DNA of 6,359 nucleotides from JAJFFW01 sp039187035 (GTDB lineage: Bacteria; Pseudomonadota; Alphaproteobacteria; Caulobacterales; Parvularculaceae): the NCBI GenBank assembly GCA_039187035.1, contig JBCCZS010000184.1:1-6359 (forward strand). The letters run 5' to 3'. Under the pieces are notes generated by a model, which worked only from the letters and a program-made list of their open reading frames with translations, made no database searches and was not told the origin of the DNA. How positions within the stretch are numbered: position 1 is the stretch's first letter; the number at the start of each line of letters is the position of its first letter. Of the stretch, positions 5,124 to 6,359 are shown one piece after another. The position numbers and the translations under genes are program-made.

Positions 5124-6359
5124 ATGGGCGGGGCCGGAAACGAGGGACGCGGGTCCGCGGCGGCGCCGGGCGCGATGAACCGATCAGCTGAAGCAAATCG
5201 TGATCGAGGCGGTCTGCTCCATTCGCAACAACAGTCCGTCCGTAAACGCATCGTCGTCATCCTCGGCATGCACCGTTCGGGAACGAGCGCGTTGACGCGG
5301 GGGGTGCAGGTGTTGGGCGCCGCGCTCGGCGATCGTCTGATGGCCGGCCGGGCGGGCGACAACGACAAAGGGTTCTTCGAGGACCTCGACATTTACCGCC
5401 TCAATGAGACGCTGTTGCGGCGGTGCGGGACCAGCTGGCGCGGTCTTGAGCCGCTCGACGGCGCCGCGTTCGCCGGAGAAGCGTTCGCGGATCTGCGCGC
5501 CAAGGCGGCCGACCTCTTGGCGCGCAAGTTAGACGGTCTCGACGGCCCGTTCGCCGTGAAAGATCCGCGTCTGTGCTTGTTGATGCCGTTTTGGCGGGCC
5601 GTCTGCGGCGACCTCGGCGTTTCATGCGATTATGTCGTCGCGCTTCGTCACCCGGCGGACGTTGCGCGCTCGTTGGAAAAGCGCAACGGCGCGGCGATCC
5701 CTGTCGGGCTCGCCCTTTGGACGCGGTACACGCTCGGCGCGCTGGAGGCGAGCCGCTTCGGTCGGCGGACGTTCGTTCTCTATGACGCCTTGCTGGACGA
5801 CCCGGGCGGGCAACTACGGCGGATCTCGGACGCACTGTCCTTGCCGCTCCCGGATGATTTCTCCGACGGGGCGAAATTATACCGTGAAGACTTTCTCGAC
5901 CCCGGATTGCGGACCGCGCGTTCGGACGATAGGGAAAGTCTGTATGCATATTTTCCGCAAGGGTTCGACCTTTTTGAAGCGCTTTTGCCGTGCGCGCAGG
6001 GGGCGTCTAGCGACGCCCCAAAGGAGGCGCAACAGCGGGCCGAGGCGGCGCTGAACGCCGCGCTACCGCTCCTCGCCCGCCTCGACGACGTCCACACCGC
6101 GCTTGGCGAGACAACCGAGAAGTTGGCGAGCGCGGAACAGCAGAATGCAGCGCTCCAGGAAAAGAATGAGCGCCTGGAGGAGGCGCGCCAAGCGGCGGTC
6201 GACGGATTGCTCGCGCATGAAGAAAAGCACGTCAAAGAAGCCAAGATTGCGCGCGCCGTAACGCTGCGCGCCCAAAAGGCGCAGGCGCTGCACGCCGCCG
6301 CGCATGGGGGCGGGCAAACCGCGCGGCCGGAAGCGTCGTCCGCGCGCAAGGACGACGCC
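5124..6359 (+). CDS. PAPS-dependent sulfotransferase family protein with C-terminal coiled coil (partial, 3' end outside window)
   Basis: The frame is open from ATG 5124 to the right edge (412 residues and continuing). Residues 43-57 carry a beta strand and the 5'-phosphosulfate-binding loop (IVVILGMHRSGTSAL). KGFFED at 82-87 and KDPRLC at 146-151 follow, both common in bacterial Sulfotransfer-type enzymes. Then comes the 3'-phosphate-binding motif RHPADVARSLEKRNG at 175-189 and WTRY at 199-202. The predicted reaction is transfer of sulfate from PAPS to an acceptor hydroxyl or amine; the acceptor, perhaps a surface glycan, cannot be read from the sequence. After the catalytic domain (to about 290), residues 300-395 are rich in Ala, Glu, Gln and Lys with few helix breakers (TEKLASAEQQNAALQEKNER), a likely coiled coil. 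ATG 5124 overlaps the stop of a short unassigned frame; ATG 5175 is an equally plausible start, and neither has a good ribosome binding site. It is probably cytoplasmic, with no signal peptide seen. A link with the T2SS is not evident. Confidence 0.85.
   Translation, partial: MGGAGNEGRGSAAAPGAMNRSAEANRDRGGLLHSQQQSVRKRIVVILGMHRSGTSALTRGVQVLGAALGDRLMAGRAGDNDKGFFEDLDIYRLNETLLRRCGTSWRGLEPLDGAAFAGEAFADLRAKAADLLARKLDGLDGPFAVKDPRLCLLMPFWRAVCGDLGVSCDYVVALRHPADVARSLEKRNGAAIPVGLALWTRYTLGALEASRFGRRTFVLYDALLDDPGGQLRRISDALSLPLPDDFSDGAKLYREDFLDPGLRTARSDDRESLYAYFPQGFDLFEALLPCAQGASSDAPKEAQQRAEAALNAALPLLARLDDVHTALGETTEKLASAEQQNAALQEKNERLEEARQAAVDGLLAHEEKHVKEAKIARAVTLRAQKAQALHAAAHGGGQTARPEASSARKDDA

Noticed and set aside
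5401..6349. Two long antisense frames opposite the sulfotransferase
   Set aside because: They are Arg/Ser/Ala-rich shadows of the forward gene, whose PAPS-binding motifs and coiled coil are clear.

Overview
The window is GC-rich and densely coding. It reads as part of a chromosomal type II secretion system (T2SS) operon followed by the start of a sulfotransferase gene. All genes are on the + strand. The subtype-b GspM, the short PDZ-less GspC/PilP-like protein and the base composition suggest a proteobacterium, most likely an alphaproteobacterium. This is an inference from gene style only; there is no rRNA or other marker here.

Layout: 1-495 is the C-terminal part of a GspM-like inner-membrane platform protein, cut by the left edge. 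492-941 is a small membrane-anchored protein with a GspC/PilP-like homology-region domain. 947-3211 is the outer-membrane secretin GspD. 3213-3692 is a GspI-like minor pseudopilin. After a 125-nt spacer, 3818-4291 is the major pseudopilin GspG and 4288-4746 is the minor pseudopilin GspH. Then 377 nt (4747-5123) hold no recognisable gene. From 5124 to the right edge there is a PAPS-type sulfotransferase with a C-terminal coiled coil, which continues out of the window.

The T2SS genes work as one machine. GspM is part of the inner-membrane platform, and the GspC-like protein probably links that platform to the secretin. GspD is the outer-membrane channel. GspG forms the pseudopilus, and GspI and GspH sit at its tip and assist assembly. 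Most junctions are stop/start overlaps or gaps of a few bases, which fits one translationally coupled transcript, with a possible break before gspG. GspE, GspF, GspJ, GspK, GspL and the prepilin peptidase are not in the window. GspL and perhaps others may lie upstream; J and K do not follow GspH.

The sulfotransferase looks like a separate unit, perhaps the edge of a polysaccharide or glycan-modification locus. I see no tRNA, rRNA, CRISPR array, insertion sequence or convincing intrinsic terminator, and no evidence for a wholly new system. The most unusual points are the order M - C-like - D - I - G - H, the PDZ-less C-like protein, the long basic leader of GspD with an atypical lipobox-like cysteine, and the coding-like short ORF just before the sulfotransferase.
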